NCBI RefSeq assembly: GCF_020149765.1
Contig: NZ_CP083809.1
Location: forward strand, 1,054,001-1,118,000
Direction: 5' to 3'
DNA: 64,000 nt
From: Pantoea agglomerans
GTDB lineage: Bacteria; Pseudomonadota; Gammaproteobacteria; Enterobacterales; Enterobacteriaceae
Part shown: positions 29,149 through 39,480 of the stretch, piece by piece
Layout: every line of letters begins with the position of its first letter
Numbering within the stretch: position 1 is the stretch's first letter
Notes under the pieces: generated by a model
Seen by the model: only the letters and a program-made list of their open reading frames with translations
Told to the model about the DNA's origin: nothing
The model's database searches: none
Program-made: the position numbers and the translations under genes

Positions 29149-30837
29149 TTACGTCGGCGGCGTGGCGGGCCGCGGTGGAAAACGCAGCGCGACCTGCGTA
29201 CCGCGCGCCTGCGCCTGTATCTTCAGCTCGCCCCCCAGCCGCGCCGCGCGCTCCGACATGGTGGTCAGGCCGTAGTGGCCCTGCGGCTCTTCGGTGCTGG
29301 CGATGCCGACGCCGTCGTCCGTCACCGTAAGTAAATGCTCACCTTCCGCATTGCGCTCGTAGCGTACGCTAATCGTGGCGGCATCGGCGTGACGAATGGC
29401 GTTGAGCACCGCCTCGCGGGCAATCTGCAACAAATGCACCTGCTGCTGCGCATCCAGCGTTTCCAGTCCGGGCTGGAAGCTAAAGTTAATTTTAGCCGTA
29501 ACCTGCTCCTGCAACGATGTAATCATCGCCTGCATCGCCGCCACCAGATCGGCCTGCTCAATGGTCAGGCGGAAGGTCGCCAGCAGCTCGCGCAGCTGAC
29601 GATAGGCGTCGGAAAGCGTGCGGTCGACGTCGGCGATGATGCTTTGCGTCTCGGGGCTGGAGGTGCCGAACGTGCGGCGCAGTAGCGTAAACTGAATACG
29701 CAGAAACGAGAGCGCCTGCGCCAGCGAATCGTGCAGCTCGCGCGCGATAGTGGCGCGCTCTTCAATTAACAGCATCTGCTGCACCTGCTTTTGCGTCTGC
29801 CAGATCCAGACGGCGCGCGACAGCATATTGCCTAAACTCTGCATCAGCGCCTGACGCGGCTGAGCCTGTTCGCTTTGCCAGCGCAGCGCGCCGGTCTGCT
29901 CGTCATCCTGCTGCAGCACGACGCTGTGCCAGCCTGCACGCTCATCGCTTTCGCCGACGCTGAAGCGGCCATGCTCGCTCTCCAGCACCAGCGCGCGCAG
30001 GTTTTCGCGCTCGCGTACCTGTGCCATTACGCTTTCGAACAGCGCCGCGCTGAGGGGGCGGGCGGTCAGCATTTGCGAGCTTTCATAGAGCAGCGACAGC
30101 GTACGGTTCGCCTCCTGCAAATCGCGCGTCTTCTCTTCAACCGCGCTGGCCAGCGCCTGATGGTGCGAATGCAGACGCGCCGCCATGGCGCTAAAGGTCT
30201 GCGCCAGCACGCGCAGTTCGTTATTCTGCTCTACCACCAGCGGCGGAAAGGCGAAGTTGCCGCTTTCGACGTAGCGGCTGGCGGTGACCAGCGCATTGAG
30301 CGGACGCACCACCTGGCGGCGGCTAAAGCGAATGGTGGTCAGCGCCAGCGCCACAATTAACACCACGCCCAGCAGGCTGCTGGCCGCCACCAGCTCCATT
30401 TTTCTTTCGCTGTAGCGCTGCAGCCCCATCACAAAGCGATCGATCTCGCCGACGTAGTTCGCCACCTGCTGCTGATAAAGCGCAGCCTCGCCGCGCTGCA
30501 GCTGCTGCTGTAGCGTGGGCCAGGCGGTGCGCAGATGGTGATAGCGGCTGACGACCTCCCGCGGCACCCAGGGGCGATCGAGGTCGCGCAGCGCAGATCT
30601 GTTGAGCGTCTCTTCATACTCCAGCAGATGCTGCCGCAGCTGCTGCGGCGCGCTGGTGCTGTCCCAGGCCAGCCGGTAGCTCTGCATGCGCAGCGAGCCC
30701 GCCAGGTTAATCGCCTCGGCGTCGCGCAGGCTGCTGGAGAGCGTCATCAGCGCCAGTCCGGTGGTCAGCAGCGCCAGCAGCACAATGGCGCTCAGCGCCT
30801 GGGCGATACTGCGAGTCACAGAACGTTTCACAATCAC
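29149..30837 (-). CDS. narQ: Nitrate/nitrite sensor histidine kinase NarQ
   Basis: A 562-residue inner-membrane sensor that phosphorylates NarP/NarL when nitrate or nitrite binds. The N-terminus MIVKRSVTRSIAQ and the periplasmic P-box DAEAINLAGSLRMQSYRL match E. coli NarQ. Two membrane helices (about 15-37 and 147-168), HAMP linker, a signalling GAF-like region, and an HPK7-type histidine in ARELHDSLAQALSFLRI, then the ATP-binding domain ending in GHYGLTTMSERAARLGG. The start is GTG at 30837. It leads the narQ-narP operon and is divergent from a DUF1471 gene. Confidence 0.95.
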   Translation of the reverse strand: MIVKRSVTRSIAQALSAIVLLALLTTGLALMTLSSSLRDAEAINLAGSLRMQSYRLAWDSTSAPQQLRQHLLEYEETLNRSALRDLDRPWVPREVVSRYHHLRTAWPTLQQQLQRGEAALYQQQVANYVGEIDRFVMGLQRYSERKMELVAASSLLGVVLIVALALTTIRFSRRQVVRPLNALVTASRYVESGNFAFPPLVVEQNNELRVLAQTFSAMAARLHSHHQALASAVEEKTRDLQEANRTLSLLYESSQMLTARPLSAALFESVMAQVRERENLRALVLESEHGRFSVGESDERAGWHSVVLQQDDEQTGALRWQSEQAQPRQALMQSLGNMLSRAVWIWQTQKQVQQMLLIEERATIARELHDSLAQALSFLRIQFTLLRRTFGTSSPETQSIIADVDRTLSDAYRQLRELLATFRLTIEQADLVAAMQAMITSLQEQVTAKINFSFQPGLETLDAQQQVHLLQIAREAVLNAIRHADAATISVRYERNAEGEHLLTVTDDGVGIASTEEPQGHYGLTTMSERAARLGGELKIQAQARGTQVALRFPPRPATPPT

Positions 30838-31092
30838 GGCAATATCCCTGTTTCAGGTGTGGGCATTATAAAGGAGCGAGCGCGTAGCCGCCAGGGCCGC
30901 GCAGCTCATCGATACGCCGGCTTACACTCTGCACAAAAAATGAACTCTGCTGACATAACCCAGGAGAGCACGCGGCGCAGCGTGTAAAAAGCAGACAGGT
31001 TTACATCGGCCAGATGTTGGTTTTCATTACGACGCTAATAATTCTTAGCAGTATTAAACAACTCACCTGCAACCCCCTTGAAGGAGCATGCT

Positions 31093-31365
31093 ATGAAAAA
31101 AGGTATTCTGATTCTGGCTGGCGCCCTGTTGGCAACCGCTTCGTTCTCTACGCTGGCGGCCACGCCGGTTGACCAGGAGCAGGCGCAGGGTCTGCAAAGC
31201 CTCGGCAGCGTATCCGTTTCAAACGCGCGCGGCTCGCTGGATGACGCCACGCGTCAGCTTTCGCAAAAAGCTGAAGAGATGGGCGCCAGCCACTACCGCG
31301 TTATCGGCGTCGAGAACCCAGGCGACTCCAGCCTGTGGCGCGGCACCGCAGAGATCTACCGCTAA
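31093..31365 (+). CDS. DUF1471 (YdgH/BhsA/McbA-like) secreted small protein
   Basis: A 90-residue protein with a Sec signal peptide (MKKGILILAGALLATASF, cut near LAA) and the DUF1471 core (LQSLGSVSVSNARGSLDDATRQL, KAEEMGASHYRVIGVEN, WRGTAEIYR). This family comprises periplasmic stress- and biofilm-related proteins in Enterobacterales. AAGGAG lies six bp before the ATG at 31093. It is divergent from narQ and followed by a terminator; its exact role is unknown. Confidence 0.85.
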   Translation: MKKGILILAGALLATASFSTLAATPVDQEQAQGLQSLGSVSVSNARGSLDDATRQLSQKAEEMGASHYRVIGVENPGDSSLWRGTAEIYR

Positions 31366-31399
31366 CCCTCACGCCACGCTTTCCATCCCTGTAGCGCTT

Positions 31400-31427
31400 A
31401 CCGGTCTGCCAATGGCCGGTTTTTTTG
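31400..31427 (+). terminator. Intrinsic terminator after the DUF1471 gene
   Basis: Bulged stem ACCGG...CC-AAT-GG-CCGGT followed by seven T, 34 bp after the stop. Confidence 0.7.
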
Positions 31428-31640
31428 TGCATTAAACCCGATTCTTACAAAACACTTTGTGCACCTTATCGGTATCTTTTGCTTCGTTCAGGCAGAACGG
31501 GTAGGATTCATCGCCGTAATTTCCCCTGCCGCTTTACCTATAACTCACAGGCAGATTAAGCGGATAATTACCCCATTTCACATGGCGTACGCAATCGTTT
31601 GTGATCGCCGTGATTGATGGTCAGGACAAACAGGAAGGCT

Positions 31641-33137
31641 ATGAAATCTACTAAAAAAACCGCAGCCGAAATGCGTGCTGCGAAAAGACGCTGGCTGAAC
31701 TCACATGACACCGGCTACCACAAGGCGATGGGCAATCGTCACGTTCAGATGATTGCTATCGGCGGCGCCATCGGCACCGGCCTGTTCCTCGGCGCAGGCG
31801 GACGCTTACAGGCGGCAGGACCGGCGCTGGCGCTGATCTATCTGGTATGCGGTATCTTCTCGTTCTTTATCCTGCGCGCGCTCGGTGAGCTGGTTCTGCA
31901 CCGTCCCACCAGCGGCAGCTTCGTCTCCTATGCGCGCGAGTTTCTTGGCGAAAAAGCCGCCTATGTCGCGGGCTGGATGTACTTTGTCAACTGGGCCATG
32001 ACCGGCATCGTTGATATCACCGCCGTGGCGCTCTACATGCATTACTGGGGGGCCTTCGGTGACGTGCCGCAGTGGGTGTTTGCGCTGGGCGCACTGGCGA
32101 TTGTCGGCACCATGAACATGATCGGCGTGAAGTGGTTTGCCGAAATGGAGTTCTGGTTTGCGCTGGTGAAGGTGCTGGCGATTGTGATTTTCCTGGTGGT
32201 CGGCGTGGTGTTCCTCGGCACCGGTAAGCCGCTGGACGGCAACGCCACCGGCTTCCACCTGGTGACCGATAACGGCGGCCTCTTCCCGCACGGCCTGCTG
32301 CCGGCGCTGGTGCTGGTGCAGGGCGTGGTGTTCGCCTTTGCCTCTATCGAGCTGGTGGGAACGGCGGCAGGGGAGTGTAAAGATCCGGAAACCATGCTAC
32401 CGAAAGCGATCAACAGCGTTATCTGGCGTATCGGCCTGTTTTACGTTGGCTCTGTTGTGCTGCTGGTCCTGCTGCTGCCGTGGAACGCCTATCAGGCGGG
32501 CCAGAGCCCGTTCGTGACCTTCTTCTCGAAGCTGGGCGTGCCCTATGTCGGCAGCATCATGAATATCGTGGTGCTGAGCGCGGCGCTCTCCAGCCTGAAC
32601 TCCGGTCTCTACTCCACCGGTCGTATTCTGCGCTCCATGGCGATGGGCGGTTCTGCACCGAAGTTTATGTCGAAGATGAACGGTCAGCAGGTGCCCTACG
32701 CCGGGATTCTGGTCACCATCGCGGTCTATGTGATCGGCGTGGTGCTCAACTACTACGTGCCTTCGCAGGTGTTTGAGATCGTGCTTAACGTTGCATCGCT
32801 GGGCATTATCGCCTCCTGGGGCTTTATCGTGATCTGCCAGATGCGTCTGCGCAAAGCGATCAAAGAGGGCAAAGCGGACGATGTCAGCTTTAAGCTGCCG
32901 GGCGCGCCGGTCACCTCCTGGCTGACGCTGCTGTTCCTGCTGAGCGTGCTGGGGCTGATGGCGTTTGATTACCCGAATGGTACTTACACCATCGCCGCTA
33001 TTCCGGTTCTGGCGGTGATTCTGGTGCTGGGCTGGTTCGGCGTGCGCAAGCGCGTTGCCGCTGTGGCGCAGACCGAGCACGATCATCTGCACGACGACGA
33101 AAAGCCGCACGCGCTGGCTGATGACGCCGCGCGCTAA
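31641..33137 (+). CDS. ansP: L-asparagine permease
   Basis: A 498-residue amino-acid permease (APC family, twelve membrane segments) importing L-asparagine. The match to E. coli AnsP is continuous: GYHKAMGNRHVQMIAIGGAIGTG, WAMTGIVDITAVALYMHYWGAF and AAGECKDPETMLPKAINSVIW are nearly unchanged. LysP was considered and dropped because these blocks are AnsP-specific. AGGAAGG precedes the ATG at 31641; an earlier TTG/ATG is less well placed. A histidine- and aspartate-rich tail (HDHLHDDE) ends the protein. A strong terminator follows. Confidence 0.94.
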   Translation: MKSTKKTAAEMRAAKRRWLNSHDTGYHKAMGNRHVQMIAIGGAIGTGLFLGAGGRLQAAGPALALIYLVCGIFSFFILRALGELVLHRPTSGSFVSYAREFLGEKAAYVAGWMYFVNWAMTGIVDITAVALYMHYWGAFGDVPQWVFALGALAIVGTMNMIGVKWFAEMEFWFALVKVLAIVIFLVVGVVFLGTGKPLDGNATGFHLVTDNGGLFPHGLLPALVLVQGVVFAFASIELVGTAAGECKDPETMLPKAINSVIWRIGLFYVGSVVLLVLLLPWNAYQAGQSPFVTFFSKLGVPYVGSIMNIVVLSAALSSLNSGLYSTGRILRSMAMGGSAPKFMSKMNGQQVPYAGILVTIAVYVIGVVLNYYVPSQVFEIVLNVASLGIIASWGFIVICQMRLRKAIKEGKADDVSFKLPGAPVTSWLTLLFLLSVLGLMAFDYPNGTYTIAAIPVLAVILVLGWFGVRKRVAAVAQTEHDHLHDDEKPHALADDAAR

Positions 33138-33160
33138 GCTGATTATCCCGCACTGAAAAA

Positions 33161-33187
33161 GCCTGCCCGCTGACGGCAGGCTTTTTT
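33161..33187 (+). terminator. Intrinsic terminator after ansP
   Basis: GCCTGCC-CGCTGAC-GGCAGGC with an A run before and six T after. Confidence 0.92.
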
Positions 33188-33263
33188 ATTCCCGCCGCTT
33201 ATAGTTTTCCCGCGCGCTTCCCCCTATGATGGCAGGCTCCCCTAAATCGGCAGTGGAGCCACT

Positions 33264-33842
33264 ATGTCGTTCAAGATCAATATCATCAAAGACAAACTTC
33301 TCTCCGACAACTACTTTATCCTGCGCAACTTCACCTATGAGCTTGCCACCAAAAACGGCGAGGTGGTGCGCCACAAGCGCGAGGTGTATGACCGCGGCAA
33401 CGGCGCCACTATCCTGCTCTATAACCGCGAGAAAAACAGCGTGGTGCTGACGCGCCAGTTTCGTATCGCCACCTGGGTTAACGGCAACGCCAGTGGCATG
33501 CTGATCGAGGCCTGCGCCGGGCTGCTGGATAACGACACGCCGGAAGACTGCATTCGCAAAGAGGCGATTGAAGAGACGGGCTATGCGGTGGGCGAGGTCG
33601 AGAAGCTCTACGAAGCCTATATGTCGCCGGGTGGCGTCACCGAGCTGATTCACTTTTTCGCCGCTGAATATAATGAGTCGCTGCGCGATAACGCTGGCGG
33701 CGGCGTAGAGGATGAGGATATCGACGTGCTGGAGATCCCTTTTCCCGAGGCGCTGGCGATGGTGAAGGATGGCCGTATCCGCGACGGCAAAACCATTATG
33801 CTGCTGCAGCATGCCCGACTGGCGGGCTGGCTGAAAGCCTGA
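33264..33842 (+). CDS. nudK: GDP-mannose pyrophosphatase NudK
   Basis: A 192-residue Nudix hydrolase that cleaves GDP-mannose to GMP and mannose-1-phosphate. It matches E. coli NudK (191 residues) over its length, with [32 protein letters not shown] and the Nudix box from about residue 89 (AGLLDND, then KEAIEETGY), and [16 protein letters not shown] near the C-terminus. It stands alone between terminators and keeps the E. coli neighbour ypfG. Confidence 0.95.
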   Translation: MSFKINIIKDKLLSDNYFILRNFTYELATKNGEVVRHKREVYDRGNGATILLYNREKNSVVLTRQFRIATWVNGNASGMLIEACAGLLDNDTPEDCIRKEAIEETGYAVGEVEKLYEAYMSPGGVTELIHFFAAEYNESLRDNAGGGVEDEDIDVLEIPFPEALAMVKDGRIRDGKTIMLLQHARLAGWLKA

Positions 33843-34086
33843 CGCGACGCATCAGGATGGAGCCCCGGGCGAGGCGTCGCCGCCTATTGTCCGATAAATC
33901 TGATTGAGATAAATCCGGGCGCTCCCGATGATGAAAAAGGTGATTTCTGTGGCACCGCATCGCATTATAGTATGCTTTTTCAGCAGTTAAGTGCGCTTTC
34001 CGGACGTGGTCACAGTTTAGGTCCAGCCGATCTCCGGCCGTTGCGCTATCATCTTCACTCTGAGATTTTGGGGACCGTTTTTCCTG

Positions 34087-35148
34087 ATGCCGACCTGGAC
34101 GAAGTCACTGCTGGTATTGCCACTCTTTTTTATCGCCTGCGTTAAAGCCGATCCACTGCAAAAGTCGTTTTCCGACTGGCAGGTGACCTGTAATAACGCC
34201 GGGTTCTGCGTGGCGCGCAATATACCTGGCGACAAGGGACTGGTAATGACTATCGCTCGCCATGCCGGCGTCAACGATCGCCCGCTGCTGCGCATCGACT
34301 ACGGCAGCGCCTACAGCGGCGAGCTGCCCGGCGGGCCGCTGCAGGATAATTTACTGCTCGACCAGCGCCGTCTGCGTCCCGACTTCAAACACTGGACGGT
34401 TGAACCGCACCATCTTGCCACCAGCAACGCCATTGCCATTGACGAATTCCTGGCGCAAATCCTCGACGCGGACGCGATCCAGCTGACCTATAACGCGCAG
34501 GCGGCTATTTCACTGCACGGGCTGAAAGCGGCGCTGCTGCTGGTGGATGACGTGCAGGGCAGGGTCAACGGCATGAGCGCGTGGATAAAGCGCGGTTCGC
34601 GCGCGCTGTGGGATGTGCCGCCGCAGCCGCCGCTGCCGCCGCTGCCCGATATGGGCCCGCTGCCCGCCGCGCTGACGCGTGAGGAAACCAGCGGACTGCT
34701 CGATTACGGCACCTGGCGGCTTAACAGCGACGCCTGCTCGCTCGACCCGATGCGGCGCGAAGTCAACGTCGCGCCGCTGACCGACAGCAAAGCGCTGCTG
34801 ATGGTGAGCTGTGAGATGGGGGCCTATAACGTGATCGATCTGGCGTTTGAAGTGACGCGCGCTGCGCCCTATGTCGCACGCGGCATCACGCTGACGCTGC
34901 CCTTTACGCCGCCGCGCGGCGAGCGTCAGCTGGAGCTGATCAACGCCGACTACGACGCCAGCACCGGCCAGCTCTACACCTTCAGCAAAGGGCGCGGGCT
35001 GGGCGACTGCGGCTCCGCCACGCGCTGGCGCTTTAACGGCACCAGCTTCACGCTGGCGGAATATGCTGAGGAGTCCACCTGTGACGCCTGGCACAGCAGC
35101 GACGACTGGCCGACCCTGTGGGTCTCCCAGCCGCCGCCCGCGCCTTAG
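34087..35148 (+). CDS. ypfG: DUF1176 periplasmic protein YpfG
   Basis: A 353-residue secreted protein of the DUF1176 family, matching E. coli YpfG (347 residues). Short signal peptide (LLVLPLFFIACVKA; the ACVK is not a clean lipobox), then LQKSFSDWQVTCNNAGFCVARN, LDYGTWRLNSDACSLDPMRREVNV, GRGLGDCGSATRWRF and a C-terminal WHSSDDWPTLWVS. Several cysteines could form disulfides. Function is unknown. It converges on ampH with 4 bp of overlap. Confidence 0.9.
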   Translation: MPTWTKSLLVLPLFFIACVKADPLQKSFSDWQVTCNNAGFCVARNIPGDKGLVMTIARHAGVNDRPLLRIDYGSAYSGELPGGPLQDNLLLDQRRLRPDFKHWTVEPHHLATSNAIAIDEFLAQILDADAIQLTYNAQAAISLHGLKAALLLVDDVQGRVNGMSAWIKRGSRALWDVPPQPPLPPLPDMGPLPAALTREETSGLLDYGTWRLNSDACSLDPMRREVNVAPLTDSKALLMVSCEMGAYNVIDLAFEVTRAAPYVARGITLTLPFTPPRGERQLELINADYDASTGQLYTFSKGRGLGDCGSATRWRFNGTSFTLAEYAEESTCDAWHSSDDWPTLWVSQPPPAP

Positions 35149-36314
35149 CGAATCGCCTGCACCATCATCGGCGAGCCGTTCTGGTTGCCGACCAGCTCCG
35201 CCAGCATATCGTTGACGCCGTCGCTCATCGCGGTAAAGCGCGTCAGCGGCGAGCGGGTGATCACCACAAATACCCCAACGTTATGCTGCGGCACCATCGC
35301 CATATAGGTGATGAACCCGCCGCCGCCGCCGGTTTTCTGAATAATGCCGGGGCGACCGTTTTTCGGCCCCATATAGACCCAGCCCATGCCAATGGCGTCG
35401 GCTCTGCCCGGCACGTCCATGCCTTCTACCTTCGCCAGCTGATCGCGGCGATAGATCAGCGTCTGCATGCGGTCGACCTGCGGCGAACGCGGGTTAATAG
35501 CCGAGTCGAGGAACTGCTGCATCCAGCGGCCCATATCCTCCGGCGTCGAGTAGACGCCGCCGCTGCCGATAGCGGCGAGCGTGTTATTGCACGGGCTGGC
35601 GCCTTTCTCCGCCACCATCAGGCGATCGCACTGCTCTGGCGAGGGGGTAAAGGTGGTGTCTTTCATGCCGAGCGGGCGGGTGATCAGCTGCTGCAGCAGG
35701 GCCGGATAGGGCATACCGGCGGCGCGCGCCAGCGCATCGCCCAGCAGATCGTAGCCCAGATTCGAATAGGAGGCGTTGGTGCCCGGCGCCGCTTTCAGCT
35801 TCGCACCCGACAGCCACGCCCAGCGGTCGCTGCGCGTCGGCCAGACAAACACCGGACGATGCGCTTTGCCGCCGGGCTGCTCGCGCGGCAGGCCGCTGGT
35901 GTGGGTTGAGAGGTTGATCAGGCGAATCGGCTGCCCGGCGTAGCTCGGCACGCGCGCGCCAGCCGGCGCATATTTGCTCAGCGGATCGTCAAGGCGGATC
36001 TGCCCGCGTTCCGCCATCTTCACCATCACTTCGCTGGTCAGCAGCTTGCTGAGCGAGGCGATGCGGATCAGGGAATCTTTCTGCGGCCGGACGTTGTTGC
36101 CGGGGCGAGTTTCGCCAAAGCTGGCGAAAACGCGCTGGTTGCCGTCGATAGCCACCAGCGCCATGCCGGTCGCGCCGCTGCCGTAAAAAATATGTTCAGC
36201 GTAGCGATCGACGATCTGGGAAGAGAGCAGAGGATCGGGCGCGATCTGCGCCTTGCCTGCCAGTGGCATCAGCGAAACCATTAAGGCGAGTAAATAGGGC
36301 GTACGTTTTTTCAA
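35145..36314 (-). CDS. ampH: D-alanyl-D-alanine carboxypeptidase/endopeptidase AmpH
   Basis: A 389-residue penicillin-binding protein of the class C beta-lactamase fold that trims peptidoglycan in the periplasm. It has a signal peptide ending near GKAQ, catalytic SxxK in SLSKLLTSE, YxN in ASYSNLGYD, and KTG in QKTGGGGG. Long blocks match E. coli AmpH: YAEHIFYGSGATGMALV, ETRPGNNVRPQ, REQPGGKAHRPVFVWPTR. The start is TTG at 36314 with a weak ribosome site. In E. coli ampH is next to sbmA; here it sits beside ypfG and tktB. Confidence 0.93.
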   Translation of the reverse strand: MKKRTPYLLALMVSLMPLAGKAQIAPDPLLSSQIVDRYAEHIFYGSGATGMALVAIDGNQRVFASFGETRPGNNVRPQKDSLIRIASLSKLLTSEVMVKMAERGQIRLDDPLSKYAPAGARVPSYAGQPIRLINLSTHTSGLPREQPGGKAHRPVFVWPTRSDRWAWLSGAKLKAAPGTNASYSNLGYDLLGDALARAAGMPYPALLQQLITRPLGMKDTTFTPSPEQCDRLMVAEKGASPCNNTLAAIGSGGVYSTPEDMGRWMQQFLDSAINPRSPQVDRMQTLIYRRDQLAKVEGMDVPGRADAIGMGWVYMGPKNGRPGIIQKTGGGGGFITYMAMVPQHNVGVFVVITRSPLTRFTAMSDGVNDMLAELVGNQNGSPMMVQAIR

Positions 36315-36426
36315 CGGAGAAGCATCCAGCGAGAGGAAAAAGGGAAAGATCCTATAGTAATGGGTTTACGCAAGCGGTGAAGGGGGCGAGAAAGATTTTT
36401 TTCCGTTTCAGGCTATAAAAGAGAAT

Positions 36427-36453
36427 GGCCCTTCCCGCAGGAGAGGAAGGGCC
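36427..36453 (-). terminator. Terminator after tktB
   Basis: GGCCCTTCC / GGAAGGGCC, nine-bp stem, nine-base loop, directly past the tktB stop; on the reverse strand it is followed by a moderately T-rich stretch. Confidence 0.75.
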
Positions 36454-36460
36454 TGAAGCA

Positions 36461-38461
36461 TTACGCTGGCTTGAGTAACGACTCCGCCTGCGCCACGACG
36501 TTTTCCACCGTGAAGCCGAAGGCAGGGAAGAGTTTGCCCGCCGGCGCGGATTCGCCAAAGGTGGTCATGCCGACGATTTTGCCGTCGATGCCGACATATT
36601 TAAACCAGTAATCGGCGATGCCCGCCTCAACCGCCACGCGCGCGCGCACCGTCGACGGCAGCACCGATTCGCGATAGGCGATATCCTGCTTGTCGAATAC
36701 GTCGGTGCTCGGCAGCGATACCACGCGTACCTTGTGCCCGTCGGCGGTCAGCTTCTCCGCCGCGCCCAGGGTGATCTCCACTTCGGAACCGGTGGCGATC
36801 AGGATGATATCCGGCGTGCCGTCGCTGTCTTTCAGCACGTAGCCGCCGCGGGCGATATTCTCCACCTGCGCCGGGCTGCGTTCCGGCTGCAGCAGGTTCT
36901 GGCGCGACAGGATCAGCGCGGTCGGGCCGTGATGGCGCTCAATCGCGGCTTTCCACGCCACCGCCGTCTCTACCTGGTCGCAGGGCCGCCAGGTGCTGAA
37001 GTTCGGCGTCAGGCGCAGGCTGGCGAGCTGTTCAACCGGCTGGTGCGTCGGGCCATCTTCGCCGAGGCCGATGGAGTCATGGGTATAGACCATAATCTGG
37101 CGCGCCTTCATCAGCGCCGCCATACGCGCGGCGTTGCGCGCATACTCCACGAACATCAGGAAGGTTGCGGTATAGGGAACGAAGCCGCCGTGGTGCGCGA
37201 TGCCGTTGGCGATAGCGGTCATCCCGAACTCGCGCACGCCGTAGTGAATATAGTTGCCCGCCGGATCCTCTTTAATCGGCTTCGAACCTGACCAGATGGT
37301 GAGGTTGCTTGGCGCAAGGTCCGCTGAACCGCCCAGCAGCTCCGGCAGCAGCGAGCCGAGATGCTCCAGCGTATTTTGCGACGCTTTGCGGCTGGCGATC
37401 TTCTGCGGATTAGCCTGCAGCTCGGTGATAAATTTGTGGGTTTCTTTTTCCCACGTCGACGGCATTTCGCCGTTCATGCGGCGCTGATACTCTTCAGCCA
37501 GCTCCGGATGCGCCTGTTTATAGGCTGCCAGCTTGTCGTTCCAGGCGCGCTCGCGCTCGGCACCCGCCTCTTTGGCGTCCCACTGCTGGTAGATCTCCTG
37601 CGGGATTTCAAAGGGAGCAGAGGTCCAGCCCAGCTCTTTACGCGCCAGCGCCACTTCCGCGTCGCCCAGCGCCGCGCCGTGCGACTCCTCTTTACCGGCT
37701 TTGTTCGGGGAACCAAACCCGATAATGGTGCGGCAGATAATCAGCGACGGCTTGTCGGTAACGCTCTGCGCCTCTTTAATGGCGCGGCTTACCGCCTCGG
37801 CGTCGTGACCGTCGATCTCGCCGACGACGTGCCAGTTATAGGCTTCGAAGCGCTTATGGGTGTCGTCGGTGAACCAGCCTTCGGTTTCGCCGTCGATTGA
37901 GATGCCGTTGTGGTCGTAGAAGCCGATCAGCTTGCCGAGACCCAGCGTGCCCGCCAGCGAGCAGACTTCGTGGGAGATCCCCTCCATCAGGCAGCCGTCG
38001 CCCATAAACACATAGGTAAAGTGGTCGACAATATCGTGACCCGGACGGTTAAACTGCGCGCCCAGCGTGCGTTCGGCAATTGCCAGACCCACGGCGTTAG
38101 CCAGCCCCTGGCCCAGCGGGCCGGTGGTGGTCTCCACGCCTGGCGTATAGCCGATTTCCGGGTGGCCTGGGGTTTTAGAGTGCAGCTGACGGAAGTTCTT
38201 CAGCTCTTCCATCGGCAGATCGTAGCCGGTGAGGTGCAGCAGGCTATAGAGCAGCATCGAGCCGTGGCCGTTAGAGAGAATAAAACGGTCGCGGTCGGCC
38301 CATGCCGGGTTAGTCGGGTTGTGTTTCAGGTAGTCGCGCCACAGCACTTCGGCGATGTCCGCCATGCCCATCGGCATGCCCGGGTGACCTGAGTTCGCTT
38401 TCTGTACCGCATCCATACTTAACGCACGAATTGCGTTCGCCAGCTCTCTGCGTGATGACAT
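36461..38461 (-). CDS. tktB: Transketolase 2
   Basis: A 666-residue thiamine-diphosphate enzyme transferring two-carbon ketol units in the pentose phosphate pathway. It has [28 protein letters not shown], the ThDP/metal motif [31 protein letters not shown] with the catalytic Glu, and a C-terminal domain. Length and pairing with talA indicate TktB rather than TktA. It lies downstream of talA with a 68-bp gap, as in E. coli. Confidence 0.96.
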   Translation of the reverse strand: MSSRRELANAIRALSMDAVQKANSGHPGMPMGMADIAEVLWRDYLKHNPTNPAWADRDRFILSNGHGSMLLYSLLHLTGYDLPMEELKNFRQLHSKTPGHPEIGYTPGVETTTGPLGQGLANAVGLAIAERTLGAQFNRPGHDIVDHFTYVFMGDGCLMEGISHEVCSLAGTLGLGKLIGFYDHNGISIDGETEGWFTDDTHKRFEAYNWHVVGEIDGHDAEAVSRAIKEAQSVTDKPSLIICRTIIGFGSPNKAGKEESHGAALGDAEVALARKELGWTSAPFEIPQEIYQQWDAKEAGAERERAWNDKLAAYKQAHPELAEEYQRRMNGEMPSTWEKETHKFITELQANPQKIASRKASQNTLEHLGSLLPELLGGSADLAPSNLTIWSGSKPIKEDPAGNYIHYGVREFGMTAIANGIAHHGGFVPYTATFLMFVEYARNAARMAALMKARQIMVYTHDSIGLGEDGPTHQPVEQLASLRLTPNFSTWRPCDQVETAVAWKAAIERHHGPTALILSRQNLLQPERSPAQVENIARGGYVLKDSDGTPDIILIATGSEVEITLGAAEKLTADGHKVRVVSLPSTDVFDKQDIAYRESVLPSTVRARVAVEAGIADYWFKYVGIDGKIVGMTTFGESAPAGKLFPAFGFTVENVVAQAESLLKPA

Positions 38462-38529
38462 AGGGTTCTCCCTTCATTGAGCGGAAGTGCGGGCGGGAAA
38501 CCCGCCCGACGAAATGAAACAGACAAAAA

Positions 38530-39480
38530 CTACAGGCGCGCGGCCAGCACGTCTTCGAGTTTTTGCTGATCGACGGCAAACTGACGGATGCCGTCGGAAA
38601 GTTTTTCGACCGCCATCGGATCCTGGTTGTGCTCCCAGCGGAACTCCGCTTCGGAGAGCGAGGCGGGCTGGTGGAAGCCTTCGGTGGAGGGCTCCAGCTT
38701 GCGCTCAACCGGCGCATCGCTGTTCTGCAGCTCTTCCAGCAGGTTCGGGGAGATGGTCAGACGGTCGCAGCCCGCCAGCGCGATAATCTGCTCTACTTTA
38801 CGGAAGCTCGCGCCCATGATGATGGTGCTGTAACGGTGCTTTTTGTAGTAGTCGTAGATGCGGCGCACAGATTTCACGCCCGGGTCTTCATCGACCACAT
38901 AGGGATCGAGCGGCTTGCGGCTGTTGTACCAGTCATAGATACGGCCAACGAACGGCGAAATCAGGAAGACGCCCGCTTCCGCGCAGGCGCGCGCCTGGGC
39001 AAAGGAGAAGAGCAGCGTCAGGTTGCAGTGGATGCCGTTTTTCTCCAGCTCTTCGGCCGCTTTAATGCCTTCCCAGGTAGACGCCAGCTTGATCAGAATG
39101 CGCGAACGGTCAATGCCGTGCTCTTCATACAGGCGAACCAGTTTTTCCGCTTTGGTCACGCACATGCCACGATCGAAAGAGAGGCGCGCATCTACTTCGG
39201 TCGAAACACGGCCCGGTACGCTTTTCAGGATCTCCATACCGAGGTTAATAGCGACTTTGTCGCTGGCGTTGATAATCTGCGTCTCTTTGCTGCCGCCCTG
39301 CTTTTTCGCATAGTCGATGGCGTCGTCGATCAGGTGCTTGTAGCCTTCGAGGCCGGCAGCTTTCAGGATCAGGGAAGGGTTGGTGGTCGCATCTTCAGGA
39401 TGGTAGTTGCGAATGGATTCGATATCGCCGCTGTCCGCCACAACGGTTGTAAACTGTTTTAATGCCTCTAGCTGGTTCAT
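38530..39480 (-). CDS. talA: Transaldolase A
   Basis: A 316-residue transaldolase that moves a dihydroxyacetone unit between sugar phosphates. The Schiff-base lysine is in [20 protein letters not shown] (near 131), with [16 protein letters not shown] and [16 protein letters not shown] blocks. Length equals E. coli TalA. The start at 39480 has AGGAG upstream. It is the first gene of a talA-tktB operon and divergent from maeB. Confidence 0.96.
   Translation of the reverse strand: MNQLEALKQFTTVVADSGDIESIRNYHPEDATTNPSLILKAAGLEGYKHLIDDAIDYAKKQGGSKETQIINASDKVAINLGMEILKSVPGRVSTEVDARLSFDRGMCVTKAEKLVRLYEEHGIDRSRILIKLASTWEGIKAAEELEKNGIHCNLTLLFSFAQARACAEAGVFLISPFVGRIYDWYNSRKPLDPYVVDEDPGVKSVRRIYDYYKKHRYSTIIMGASFRKVEQIIALAGCDRLTISPNLLEELQNSDAPVERKLEPSTEGFHQPASLSEAEFRWEHNQDPMAVEKLSDGIRQFAVDQQKLEDVLAARL

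Noticed and set aside
31641..33137. LysP (lysine permease) and a lysine riboswitch upstream
   Set aside because: Sequence blocks are those of AnsP, and no riboswitch-like structure was seen in the 200 bp upstream.
33546..33600. Apparent loss of a Nudix glutamate in NudK
   Set aside because: The box aligns with family members that have a Thr-Pro at this point (D-T-P-E); the metal-binding EAIEETGY core is intact.
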